Positions 10,383 to 19,449 of a stretch of 32,604 bases of DNA are shown in pieces. The position numbers were made by a program, and so were the translations under genes. How positions within the stretch are numbered: the first letter of the stretch is position 1; every line of letters begins with the position of its first letter. The notes beneath the pieces are model-generated. The model saw only the letters and a program-made list of their open reading frames with translations. It had not been told where the DNA came from and made no database searches. Source of the DNA: Chara braunii (taxonomy: Eukaryota; Streptophyta; Charophyceae; Charales; Characeae); contig BFEA01000600.1 in NCBI GenBank assembly GCA_003427395.1, forward strand, positions 883,555 to 916,158. The letters are read 5' to 3'.

Positions 10383-10401
10383 TGGCGCCGTTGCCGGGGA
10401 T
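10383..10401 (+). promoter_or_regulatory. Primer-binding site complementary to tRNA-Asp
   Basis: TGGCGCCGTTGCCGGGGAT lies two bases after the 5' LTR end. It is the reverse complement of the 3' end of plant tRNA-Asp (GTC) including CCA, as I know that sequence, for all 19 bases. The same primer is used by several plant Ty3/gypsy groups of the Athila/Tat type. It fixes the LTR boundary and the plus orientation. Confidence 0.92.
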
Positions 10402-10702
10402 GACGGCTATGTACCGTTGTCCCTGGTGGAACGACACTCGGGTAAGGTAATCCCGAATAATTACCTTGTATTATTACTTAACTAAGCGGTTCGGTTGTGA
10501 TTTGGTTTCCTCTCGAAAGGACAAGTGGCATTATCGTGACAATGACCCTAGTACGACTGAGAGAGTGTGAGATAATAATGACTGAACATGGATGGGTCAT
10601 CCCGATCGATCAGAAACCGCATAATGCAATGAGTTTGATAAAAATCTTTCATGACTCGCGTATTTGATTGTGATCGCTGTTCCTCCTGACACTTCACTCA
10701 AG
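10402..10702. other. Leader between PBS and gag
   Basis: About 300 bp contain no open frame of note. The packaging signal is expected here in LTR elements, but I see no specific motif. The sequence just before the gag ATG (CACTTCACTCAAG) is a possible splice acceptor. Confidence 0.5.
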
Positions 10703-11692
10703 ATGGAGAGCCCCAACCTCGCTGAGAACGATAGTCTGGGTGACGAGAGGCGCAATGACATTCAGGAACTCGCGAGGCTTATCCGACAAACCACCAAGCC
10801 ACATGAAAAGTTTCTGAAAATCAAGGTTCCTCTATTCGATGGGGAAAATGTTACGGACTGGCTAGAAAAATATGAGTTGAATGCTCATGTGCGTCAATGG
10901 ACTGAATGGAAAATGTTGGAAGTAGTAAAACGCTATGTGCACGTTGATCTTGCAGAAGAAGTTGGTGAGATGGCATGTAGGACACGAATCTGGAAAACAT
11001 TCCGTGAGCGAATGTTGGAAAAATACCAGTTAGGAGACGGATTGTTGGATGTCTCTGACCTTCGTAAAGTGAGTCGGGAGAAATTTGGGACGATCGAAGG
11101 ATTGCTAAAAAGGTTTGAGAAGGTAGCAAAGAGGGTTACCGATCTTCCCGATAAGACGAAGTGCATTATCTTTCTGACCAACTTTACGGAAGTCGAGAAA
11201 AGAGAATTGATAAAGGGTTTTACTACCAGGTACGACTGGGATAAGATCAAGGAGAATCTTAAGGTCGGTGACTTCGACCAAATGCTCTATCATCTCCTGC
11301 GCAGGCAAAGGAAAATGCAGGAGGATGAGTTAGTAAGTTGTGATAAGGATAAGGAGATGTTCGGGGCGATTATAGATGTTAGTATGATGATGAAAGAAAT
11401 GAGGAAGGAGGGACTGTGTGGCAAGATAATGACGGTGAGGCAACAAGACGGCAAGAGAAAAGGAAAAGAGAGGGAAGAAGAGTCCGACGAGGAAGATAGT
11501 GAAAAGGAAGAAGAAGAAGAACCTCCTCGGAAAGCGACGAAGGCCGAACGAAAGACCATGAATCAAACACGGGGAGGGCAAGGTACGAATGGAAAGCAAG
11601 CCAAGAATAAGAGTGGTCATGGGAATGATAATTGTGATACTATCAATCAGCATCAGAGACAAGCTCAAGATACCGAGCCCCGACAATTTTGA
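10703..11692 (+). pseudogene. Gag capsid region of the retrotransposon
   Basis: This structural protein would assemble the cytoplasmic virus-like particle. The ATG at 10703 has a strong context (AAGATGG). There are 329 codons to a TGA at 11690. Residues 42-50 (VPLFDGENV) followed by DWL match the start of the retrotransposon Gag domain. A QWTE motif follows 23 residues after that Val, and helical, charged sequence runs to about residue 220. An acidic Glu-rich run lies at about 255-285. The frame continues after the stop through a Gly/Arg-rich linker to a second TGA (11762) and then the zinc knuckle, so the original Gag was longer. CGA to TGA would explain the 11690 stop. Confidence 0.85.
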
Positions 11693-11764
11693 CCGCAAGG
11701 CGGAGGAGGCAAGGAGCGTGGTCGGGGAGCTTCTGGTGGTCGCGGTTACGGTAATAAGGATTGA

Positions 11765-13114
11765 AATTGTAACTACTGCGCACAAAAAGGGCACGGTGTC
11801 CGATATTGTCAGATCCTCGCTAAAGATGAGGAGGATCGGATTGTGTACACGAATATTCGAGGCGAGGTGTTCGATTTCGAAGGGAACCTTATCGATTCAT
11901 ACATAGAAGGAGGAATGAGGAAGGAAGCGTTTCGACGCATGAACCGGACCATGCCCTGCACTTACTGGTTGACCTCGAAAGAGGAAATGAAGATTCTTGA
12001 GTCTAGAGAGGTTGCACGCCAGACAATTGTTAGTAAGTCTGATGTTAGTAAGGGCAAGACAGAAAAGGAGAGGGATGTGCGAAAAGCCTTAAGCTCGAGA
12101 AGCGGTTTAGAGACATTTGGAGGCCAAGTTATGAGACTGAGTCTCGACATGGAAAGATTTTGGCCTGGCATGCCGAATATGTTTCTGTTTGGTGGACACG
12201 ATGGGAGAAGGGGCATGACTCCTTTGGCGGCGTCTCTGTCAACATTACGTACGGAGAAGCCGTCATCGTCCCACCTTCAGACGGCCTCTGCGGGAACGCG
12301 TTCCGTCTTGAACAGGCCTGTCCTCCAAAGAGGAACGTCACTAGCGGTCCCTCAAGCACAAAAGATTAAGAAGGGAATCCAACCTCGAGTCGCGCCCGTT
12401 GTCAGTGCGAAGGCGCAACAAGAGGCGCCGGTAGTAATCGTCGAAGAAGACTTGGACACGGAAGATGAGAAATTAAGGGCGAAGGACGCGCGTCAGGCAA
12501 GGTTACGCGCCCAAAAACGAGGTCTGGATGAGAATCAAGATAAGGAAAAGGATGAAGGAGAAGAGGAAGAGCATCAGAAGAAGAAGAACCGGTACACAAT
12601 TTCAACTGAGGAAGGGATCGACATTGAGAAGATGGTGGATCGGATACTTGAGAGCCATCGAAATTTGGTAACACTCAAGGAATTTTTGGCAGCCTCGCCA
12701 AAGATACGGGAAGAGCTTAAGCAAAGACTAACTCGACGAAAAGTGGTGACGATTAAACTAGGGGAGGTAATCCCACCTGAGGCAAATTGGACTCCTGCGG
12801 GAGCAAAGATGGATTGGAGGTGTGTAGTGACAGGGCACGTAATGGTCAAGATAGGTGTTTCACAACATCTTACGCTCGTTGACACTGGAGCGGAGATGAA
12901 TATATTAAGAGAAAAAGAGGCGCTACAGTTAGGAATTAAGATTGATCGCGCTGATAATGGATTTTTGGTTGGCGCCGGAGGGTCGACACCCTTCTGTGGA
13001 ACTGCCAGTAACGTCAGTATACACATGGACAAGGTAAAGGTGCGGTCTTATTTTTACATGTTGCCACTGGTTGAGCATGGGGTGATGTTGGGACGATCAT
13101 TCTTATTCCGATAA
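11765..13114 (+). pseudogene. Gag zinc knuckle and aspartic protease (gag C-terminus/pro)
   Basis: It stays in the same frame as gag, after TGA codons at 11690 and 11762. A CCHC zinc knuckle (C-x2-C-x4-H-x4-C, CNYCAQKGHGVRYC) is at 11768-11809 and binds RNA in this family. A charged region with a Lys/Glu-rich stretch follows. The protease active site is LVDTGAEMN with the catalytic Asp at 12881-12883, and the closing MLGRSF motif is near 13090. The protease would cleave the Gag-Pol polyprotein as a dimer. The frame ends in TAA (13112-13114), but the next stretch stays open in the same frame, so this stop is probably a CAA-to-TAA mutation. Confidence 0.88.
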
Positions 13115-13579
13115 AAGTCCATCATCATCAATAAGCATGATGGGACGATGTTCATAATACTGTGCGATCCAGTGTGTGGACACTTCGAGGTGATCAAGTG
13201 CTCGAACACCAGGCCTAAGAATCCGAGGAACAGGTTGAATCCTGAATCCTATAGCTTCGAGGAAGCAAAACAATTGGTGAGAGAACAAGAGTCATATGGG
13301 GAGGACGATGGGGAGAACCCGAGGGAGTTTTCCTTAGCTCTTCGCGATGTCTCACAGGCTCTGGATTTCGTTTCAACCCACTCTGAAATCGACCGAAACC
13401 TTGTACAGACGCTAACTGAGATTGTGTCTGAAGGTGGTGGCACGGGGAGTATATTCCTAACATACCGACCTCACACCCAGTCAGTTGGTGAGGAAGGTGT
13501 GATCCCACAAGCCAAGCAAGGGTCTTTTTTAGAGGAAGGAGACTTAAAGTTAGATCAAAGCGGCGGTATAAGAAAGTAG
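13115..13579 (+). pseudogene. Protease-RT linker region of pol
   Basis: The same frame as the protease is open from 13115 to a TAG at 13577. The sequence is hydrophilic, without a catalytic motif. Near 13560 the reading frame shifts: from 13561 the +1-relative frame reads an RRYKKVADKAKPVPV segment that looks like the true continuation, up to TAA at 13753. A one-base insertion or two-base loss near 13555-13561 would account for this. Confidence 0.65.
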
Positions 13580-13755
13580 CTGACAAAGCCAAGCCTGTCC
13601 CCGTCCTAGTCACCCACGACGAAGAAGTGTATTACAAGGAGGAGAGAGAGTGGATTAGGGCGATGAGAGAAAAAAGTGAAAGAAAGTCGTGTCGTTTAAC
13701 TGACGAGATAATTAAGGAGATAATCATTGGAGAAGAGGGCTTCCTTCCTGACTAA
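13561..13755 (+). pseudogene. Frame-shifted piece of pol before RT
   Basis: This frame reads RRYKKVADKAKPVPV and then a charged helix to GEEGFLPD and a TAA (13753). The next open frame (from about 13740) reads FLTKEEKN, so a second frameshift lies near 13740-13745. The segment corresponds to the connector that precedes the RT in gypsy-type polyproteins. Confidence 0.6.
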
Positions 13756-14206
13756 GGAAGAGAAAAACCTCATGATTGATGTCATGAAGGAAGAGCACTT
13801 GGCGTATGCTTTTAATGACGATGAGAGGGGAAGATTAGACGTTGATAAAATCCCGATGATTAGAATACATACGGTACCACACCAACCTTGGAATATAAGG
13901 GGGCCGCGCTACCCTAGCCCGGATGACCATCGGAAGGTTGTAGACTACCTGGATGGGAAGATCAAGATGAAGGTAGTCGACTACTCCTATGGACCATATG
14001 CGTCCCCATGGTTTTGTTTTGTCAAACCTAACGGTGTCTTACGGTGGGTACAAGACTTGCAGAGATTGAACGAGGTGACGGTACGGGATGTCGGTGGACT
14101 TCCAAACGCGGATCAATTGTCTGAAGCTAGCGTCGGAAGACCCATCATCACCTTGATTGATCTTTATTCTGGCTATGATCAGTTTCCCTTGTACACACAC
14201 GGCTGA
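13740..14206 (+). pseudogene. Reverse transcriptase, N-terminal half
   Basis: This half copies RNA to DNA. TVPHQPW leads into the RT fingers. SPWFCFVKPNGVLRWVQDL is the conserved K-x-G-x-x-R-x-x-x-D region, followed by LNEVT. Domain A is LIDLYSGYDQFPL with the first catalytic Asp at 14159-14161. The frame runs into stops at 14204 (TGATAG), while the protein continues in another frame from about 14198. A single-base indel at about 14195-14205 therefore separates the two RT halves. Confidence 0.85.
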
Positions 14207-15653
14207 TAGACCTATGACGGCAATGCATATGCCTAGGGGGCTGGTTCACATGTGTTCTGCACCTCAAGGTTGGACTAATGCCGTCGCAATCGTGCAACGA
14301 TATATGATGAAGGTTATGCAACTGCTTTGTCCGGACGTGACCTCACCATATATCGATGACTTGTCGATTCCAGCCCCAAGGGAGAAGGATGAATCTGAAG
14401 TGAAACCAGGCATACGTAAGTTCGTTTGGGATCACATTCATGACATCAAGAAAGTTCTGGCTAAGTTAAAAGAGTATAATCTCACGGCGAGTGGAGTAAA
14501 ATCTAGACACTGCATGAGTGAGGCTACGATCTTGGGATTCCTATGCGACAAGAAAAGTCGTCGGCCGGATACCAAGAAAACGAATAAGATCTTAGAGTGG
14601 CCTACTCCGCTTAAGTCTGTTACTGAGATAAGGAGTTTTCTCGGGACTTGTAGGTTTTGGAGGATCTTCATCCAACATTTTGCTGCAAGGATGGAGCACT
14701 TACGCAAGCTCGTGCGTAAGGGCCCAGATTGGGAATGGGGACCGAACCAACAGAAAGTTATTGAGGACATAAAGGTTGAGTTTCGCAAGGGAGGAATGGT
14801 GCTCGGGGTTCCATGCTTCGATAACGACCCAAAGCGACCATTCAGTATTGAAACCGATGCAGGACCTACGGCTCTAGGAGGGGTCCTTATTCAGAAGGAC
14901 GGGAGCGGGGTCGAGCGTCCGTTAAGGTTTGAAAGTAGAACCCTCAACCTTACGGAGCGAAACTATTCCCAGTTCAAGAGAGAGACTTTAGCAGTGCTTC
15001 ATTGCCTAAGAATTTTTCGCAATTATGTTTTCGATCGGAGATTCGTCCTAAGGGTTGATCCGACTGCCTTGGCTCAGTCATTAAGAAATTATTCCCCTTC
15101 CGATCCGACGATCGCAAGATGGCTTACGTACATTTGGATGTTCGATTTTGAAGTCGAGAGGATAGCCAGCATGAAGAATCGGGCAGACGGTCTAAGTAGA
15201 ATCGACTGGGACAACTCCAAGGTCCGAGCAGAGGACTCTGTGCCTGTTGACGGATTTCTGGAGATCGAGGAAGGTCAGCTAAGTATAAATTCTTACCATT
15301 GTCTGGTTGATGCGTCTTGCCGACAAGGGAGGTCTATATGGAACGCTCCCAACTTTTATCAAGTTCGTCCTGAGCTGGTGAAAGAAGAGTCGTTTGTCAA
15401 GGAGGATCCATGGGGTGAGAGGTCCGGTGAGCAGATGATGAGCCTCGCACTCTCTGACTCCGTTCGGCTGTCGGAAGACCCCTTGTCAATTCAAGAAGGT
15501 TTCCGACATGCCGATGAGGTCCTCAGAGTATCTAGCGGGACATGTTTTGTGATCAACGCATTAATTAAGGAAGATTTGCGGACATTGGTACTAGCTGATG
15601 AGGACGGTAGGATGAAAGAAGCCTTTAGGGAAAATGAGTACGATGGGATATAG
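14198..15653 (+). pseudogene. Reverse transcriptase C-terminal half, RNase H and connector
   Basis: It continues RT with APQGWTNAV and the catalytic YIDD box (14349-14360), then thumb sequence (FLGTCRFWRIFI). RNase H follows, with its acidic residues visible: Asp in ETDAG (14856), Glu in RETLAVL (14982) and Asp in RVDPTAL (15057). The RADGLSR motif closes the RNase H/connection region. YIDDLSIPAP and RVDPTAL differ from the commoner YLDD-ILIFS and TDHKAL wordings, marking a separate Ty3/gypsy subgroup. The frame ends in TAG (15651), but the same frame stays meaningful afterwards, so CAG-to-TAG is likely. Confidence 0.88.
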
Positions 15654-16312
15654 AGAGAGATCGGATTATGGTTGAGTAAGGAGATACGTGAGGAAGGTAT
15701 GAAGGGTGACATTCGTCGGAAAAGTGAAGAGTTTGTGGTTAGGCACGACCATCTATTCAAGAAGAGCGAGGACGACATTCCAAAAAGGGTCGTTTGTGGA
15801 ATTACGAGATAATTAGACGTGATTGCAGCTCTCCATGATGGGATTGCAGGAGGGCATTGCTCGGCTCGAGTGACGTTCCAGAAGGTACGAAATCTTTATT
15901 TCTGGGATGGTATGAGTAAAATGGTTACGGATTACTGCAGTTCGTGCGTTCCTTGTCAAGAACGCTCCAACTATAAGTATGCCGAACCCCTTCATCCACG
16001 GTACGTTGCTGAACCTGAAGCCGTGGTGCACCTCGACTTGGTGGTTATGCCGCTAGGAATGAATGGGTATCGGTTTATCTTTGACGCAAGAGATAATCTG
16101 ACAGGGTTCGTCGACGGTTGTGCAATACGAGAAAGGACCGGAAAAGTTTTAGCTGGGTGTATCGAAGAATACTACCTTCGGTATCCTTTCATCCGCGAAA
16201 TCGTGATGGACCGCAGTGGTGAGTTTCGAGCGAAAGAAGTTTAAACTCTCCTAGGGAGATTCGGCGTTAAGTACCGATATACCACGAGGGCGCATCCGCA
16301 GGCAAACGCTCC
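15654..16312 (+). pseudogene. Integrase zinc-binding domain and catalytic core
   Basis: The enzyme would insert the cDNA into chromosomes. The frame is the same as RNase H, with stops at 15810 (TAA) and 16242 (TAA). The HHCC finger has His at 15834 and 15855 and Cys at 15945 and 15954 (H-x6-H-x29-C-x2-C). Catalytic Asp 1 is in HLDLV (16035-16037) and Asp 2 in VMDRSGEF (16209-16211), with 57 residues between. The sequence runs to HPQANAP, where the frame breaks. The third acidic residue is in the next segment: GAG at 16316-16318, 107 nt after Asp 2. The expected D-x35-E spacing is 108 nt, so exactly one base has been lost. Confidence 0.87.
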
Positions 16313-16870
16313 GTTGAGCGGGGACACTCCACCCTCACAAACTTGTTGGTTAAGTGGTGTGCTAGGAAACCTTCTAGGTGGCCAGTGTACCTTCGGATGT
16401 TCGTCGAAAATATCACCGTGAAAAGGACGACTGGGTATGCTCCGGCAACTCTTTGGTTTGGACGACACGTAACTTTTCCGATTGAGAGTCTCCTGACAAC
16501 ATGGCAAAGGCAAGACTTAGAGGCTAACCTCTCATTGGAAGAGCTACTCGACCTAAGGGCCAGACAGATCATGGCCACGGAGGAAAGGATTGAAGAGGTC
16601 GTCGCTTCGACTGCAGCAAGTAGAAGGGAAGACAAGGAGAGATGGGACAGACAGCCGTGGGTCCACAAGGAACCCTTAGAAGTCGGTGATGTTGTTCTTC
16701 TCTATGACTCTTCGTTGGAAAAACAATGGTCGAGGAAGCTGGATAATAGGTGGCTGGGACCTTATCGCATCCTCAAGAAATCGGAACACGGAGTGTATGA
16801 GGTCGAAGAACTTAACGGAGCTCGAAGACGGGATTGGGTTTCAGGATCGAAGTTGAAGAAATTCATATAG
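16313..16870 (+). pseudogene. Integrase catalytic Glu and C-terminal domain
   Basis: This is the frame after the one-base deletion. It begins with ERGHSTLTN (catalytic Glu at 16316) and continues through YAPATLWFG to the C-terminal SH3-like part with VGDVVLLYD and the RWLGPYRI motif (GPY/F module). It ends at TAG (16868-16870) about 30 residues after that motif. There is no chromodomain. The stop is probably the real end of pol. Confidence 0.87.
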
Positions 16871-16987
16871 AGGGTCTGAATGAGGTAAGGATCGACACGC
16901 TTTTGCCTGAGTTGAATACATTTCTGCGTCATTGTCTGGTGATTATTTGTTTAGTCAATCGAGTCGTGCCTTCAGTGAAAACTGATG

Positions 16988-17028
16988 GGTTTCCTTTCTT
17001 TCTTTTCTGACTGTCCTTGTGGCGACAG
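16988..17028 (+). promoter_or_regulatory. Candidate 3' splice acceptor for the downstream Gag-like ORF
   Basis: A pyrimidine-rich run (TTTCCTTTCTTTCTTTTCTG, 16990-17009) is followed by GGCGACAG/GG with AG at 17027-17028. It lies 33 nt before the ATG at 17062. Env-position genes of retroelements are commonly expressed from a spliced RNA. The donor is not identified. Confidence 0.5.
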
Positions 17029-17061
17029 GGAGGGAAAGGGGAAGTGAAGGTACAGTTCGAG

Positions 17062-18036
17062 ATGGCATCGAGCTCTCGCCAAGACAAGGTTCAGAAGATG
17101 GTACGGGCTGCGATCGCTCGCTTATCCGAGAGATTGGCAGCTCAAGAGAAGGGAGTTCCTTTGTTCATAGGGGATAATGTGGAAGAGTTCATTGATCTTT
17201 TCACGAAACTCGCTAATAAGGAACAATGGACTGAGGATCAGATGAGAGACCAAGTGGCTCGGTACTCGGACGAATACTGGAGACCCGTTGTTGCTATTTT
17301 TGCAGAGGCGTCAGGAAACTGGGCCGAATTCGTTGCGGTCATGAGAGATACCTTTAACTTTGGAAGTATGGAAGAAAAGAGCAACCAAGCCATGATACAA
17401 ATCCCTCCTGTAAAGACTCAGGCTGGGGCCGGAAACACATCGATTACAGGTATCATTGAACGACTCGATGAGTTGGATCGCCGTGTTACCCGCCTTGAAG
17501 GGGCACGGGGAAGGAAATATTCTGGATCGCGGCCAACCACAGCCTCTGTAAAAGGGAAGGAGAAAGTGGTTGAGCCTGCCTCGAGGAGTACTCAGAGGAA
17601 ATCTCTGGATGACAGACCTTCACAACAGTCGAAGACAGGGTTCTTGGTAATCAAGAAGGGAAGCTTGTCGCAGGAGAAAAGAAAGGACGGAGTGTCGGAG
17701 TCCATGAAGGTTGCTAGGCCGGCACATCAGGAAGGCGTAATTGTTGGAAGCAAGAGAGAAAGGGTCACATTGTCCAGCGAAGAGAAACCGACAAAGATTG
17801 CCAAAGACGATTCCTCAGCCTGAGAGAGGGAAAATGCACTTAGTACGGAACAACGTAGCGAGGTTTTGAGGAGGGTTCTTAGTCCTCCGCTGTCTAGGTC
17901 GATTGGTAGGACGAACTCTCTAAGGACGGAGAGGACACCATCATCGGGACCTCCCTTCTGAGTCGTCTGTCAGAAAACGGGTCATAAGGCTAGAGATTGC
18001 CCAGTTCTTAGAGAGGAAACCAGATTGGAGCCGTGA
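17062..18036 (+). pseudogene. Second Gag-like protein downstream of pol
   Basis: The ATG at 17062 has a strong context (GAGATGG). There are 253 codons to TGA (17821), and the same frame continues after it. Residues 32-40 (VPLFIGDNV) and QWTE at 55-58 align with Gag residues 42-50 and 65-68 with identical spacing, and more matching residues (M, V, RY, W, F) follow. A heptad-like helix (about 129-147, IIERLDELDRRVTRLEG) suggests a coiled coil. A Ser/Lys-rich tail follows. A CCHC knuckle lies at 17959-18000, but its first Cys codon is now TGA (17959). The final stop is at 18034. It sits where env or extra ORFs occur in other elements; its function is unknown. Gag duplication is my inference. Confidence 0.75.
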
Positions 18037-18047
18037 TATAATTTTAA

Positions 18048-18102
18048 GGCTATATATATATGTATACCTATATTATATATATCCATATATATATATATTT
18101 TG
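18048..18102. repeat. AT microsatellite
   Basis: An imperfect (TA)n run just after the Gag-like ORF. It is low-complexity and able to form self-complementary structure. Confidence 0.9.
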
Positions 18103-18480
18103 AAGCTTTTGTTATTGAATCTGTTTGACTCCATGTTTTGACTCAGTTGGCTTGATATGAGAAATGTTGGGCATTGTCAACAAAATTTTCTACTGGAACC
18201 TAATAAAGTAAATCAGTTGGATGTATTTTGACCATACGGTGCAAGTTTGAAATTCTAAAAGGAACATTGGTCGTTCACTTTGAATTCTTGTTCATTATTA
18301 AATTGGTATTGTGGTGCTGCATTTCTTGCAAAACTGGATGAATTGATCGATTGAAAACTTCATGAAAAATCATTTTATTTGCTGTGAATGTGAATTGAAA
18401 CATGTATGTTGATATTGCCTCTCTCCGAAAAACTGAAATGGAAAAAGGACTTGGAATAAAAACTTCTGATGAATGGTTTT
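18103..18480. other. AT-rich non-coding stretch
   Basis: About 380 bp without a frame of note or a recognisable motif, forming part of the 3' untranslated region of the element. Confidence 0.6.
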
Positions 18481-18481
18481 C

Positions 18482-18552
18482 CTCGAAACGAGTGGAGGCT
18501 TGTCAGGGGTTATACCTGACTCGTTTGGGTTTTTGCTGAGGTTAAAACGAGT
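18482..18552 (+). other. Cluster of three perfect inverted repeats
   Basis: The stems are CTCG-AAA-CGAG (18482-18492), GTCAGG (18502-18507) with CCTGAC (18515-18520), and ACTCGTTT (18519-18526) with AAACGAGT (18545-18552). The second and third overlap by two bases, so they are alternative or stacked structures. Confidence 0.7.
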
Positions 18553-18612
18553 CTTCGATAAAGGGGATGATAGGAGACTTGGGGCCTTAGTGTTTATCCC
18601 ATCCCCGACATC

Positions 18613-18683
18613 CGTTACCGTAGTACGGTGCTAGTATCCTCGTGGGACATGGGAGACCCAGGTTGAATTCCTGGCGGCACGAT
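18613..18683 (+). other. tRNA-derived segment 1
   Basis: TAGTACGGTGCTAGTATCC resembles a tRNA D-arm/A box. GGGAGACCCAGG-TTGAATT-CCTGG forms a perfect 5-bp T-stem with a 7-base loop (B-box-like). The acceptor and anticodon stems do not close, so this is not a functional tRNA. It looks like a tRNA-derived SINE-type remnant. Confidence 0.5.
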
Positions 18684-18694
18684 TAAAAAAGTGT

Positions 18695-18760
18695 CGAGGT
18701 GTGGTGTTTGCATCCCTATGGCTCAAGAGAGACCCGGGTTGGAATCCCAGCGGTGTATGG
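18695..18760 (+). other. tRNA-derived segment 2
   Basis: This is a second, similar segment 12 bp downstream: GTGGTGTTTGCATCCC (A-box-like) and GAGACCCGGGTTGGAATCCC (B-box with one mismatch to GGTTCGAATCC). The T-stem has one mismatch. The two segments resemble each other (ATCC...GAGACCC.GGTTG) and are probably a duplicated tRNA-related unit. Confidence 0.45.
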
Positions 18761-18906
18761 ATGCCCCCCCAAGTGAACTATTCAAACAACTTGATGGATG
18801 TCGATTGCTTACTATCCGGAGGTTGCATCCGGTACCACACGGAGAGACTGATGTTGTTTTGGCCGCCGGTGGGATGATACCGGAACCATTCTGAAGGGAG
18901 ACACAT

Positions 18907-19265
18907 TGGTTTTAGGCTTTCAGAGGCTGAATCTGGACACAATTCCAAGTTTGAAGATTTTGGCTAGCCAGAGGCTGAATCTAGTATCATTTCAGTAATT
19001 GGTTTTAGGCTTCCAGAGGCTGAATCTGGACACTATTCCAAGTTCAAAATTTTTGGCTAACCAGAGGCTGAATCTGGTGTCATTTCAGTAACTGTTTGAG
19101 ACTGACTGGGGGCTGAACCCAGTAAATCATGAGAAGACTGTGTCTTGGACTGCCGAGGGCTAAATTTGGTTTCATCCACAGACACTTTCAATTGGTTTTA
19201 TGCTTCTAAAGGCTGAATCTGGTACCGTTCATGTAAATTTTGTGCTTCTGGAGGTTGAATCAAGT
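18907..19265 (+). repeat. Hairpin repeat array with GGCTGAA loop
   Basis: The array starts with two 93-bp direct repeats (18907-18999, 19000-19092). Within and after them a core of AGAGGCTGAATCTGG recurs about eight times. The loop GGCTGAA is nearly constant while the flanking arms change yet remain complementary: CCAGA/TCTGG, CTGGG/CCCAG (near 19103), and CCGAG/TTTGG with wobble pairs (near 19153). It lies in the 3' untranslated part of the element. Confidence 0.75.
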
Positions 19266-19429
19266 TTGGTTCTGAAATTCTGAAAGCATGTTTGAATTTA
19301 AAATGGGTCGTCTCTTAGGATGAGGGACATGCGTGCTTTGAGAGACCTTGCTACTAGTATGATTGGAAACGTTAAGGCGCATGCAAAATAATTTACCTAT
19401 GTATAAATCCTAAACGACGAGGACGTCGT

Positions 19430-19449
19430 TTAATAGGGTCTGGGATGAC
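19430..19449 (+). promoter_or_regulatory. Candidate polypurine tract
   Basis: AATAGGGTCTGGGATGAC directly precedes the 3' LTR. It is purine-rich but interrupted by pyrimidines. Position alone supports it as the plus-strand primer site. Confidence 0.4.

Noticed and set aside
15591-15625. CTGATGAG...GAAAG ribozyme-like words in pol
   Set aside because: They lie within coding sequence and have no pairing stems.
16780-16870. Chromodomain at the integrase C-terminus
   Set aside because: The frame ends about 30 residues after the GPY motif with no aromatic-cage pattern.
18466-18506. Hammerhead-ribozyme-like core (CTGATGA, CGAAAC, GTC)
   Set aside because: The three core words are in order and stem III can form, but stem II has mismatches at its key closing pairs and stem I is weak. 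CTGATGA also occurs by chance elsewhere in the window.
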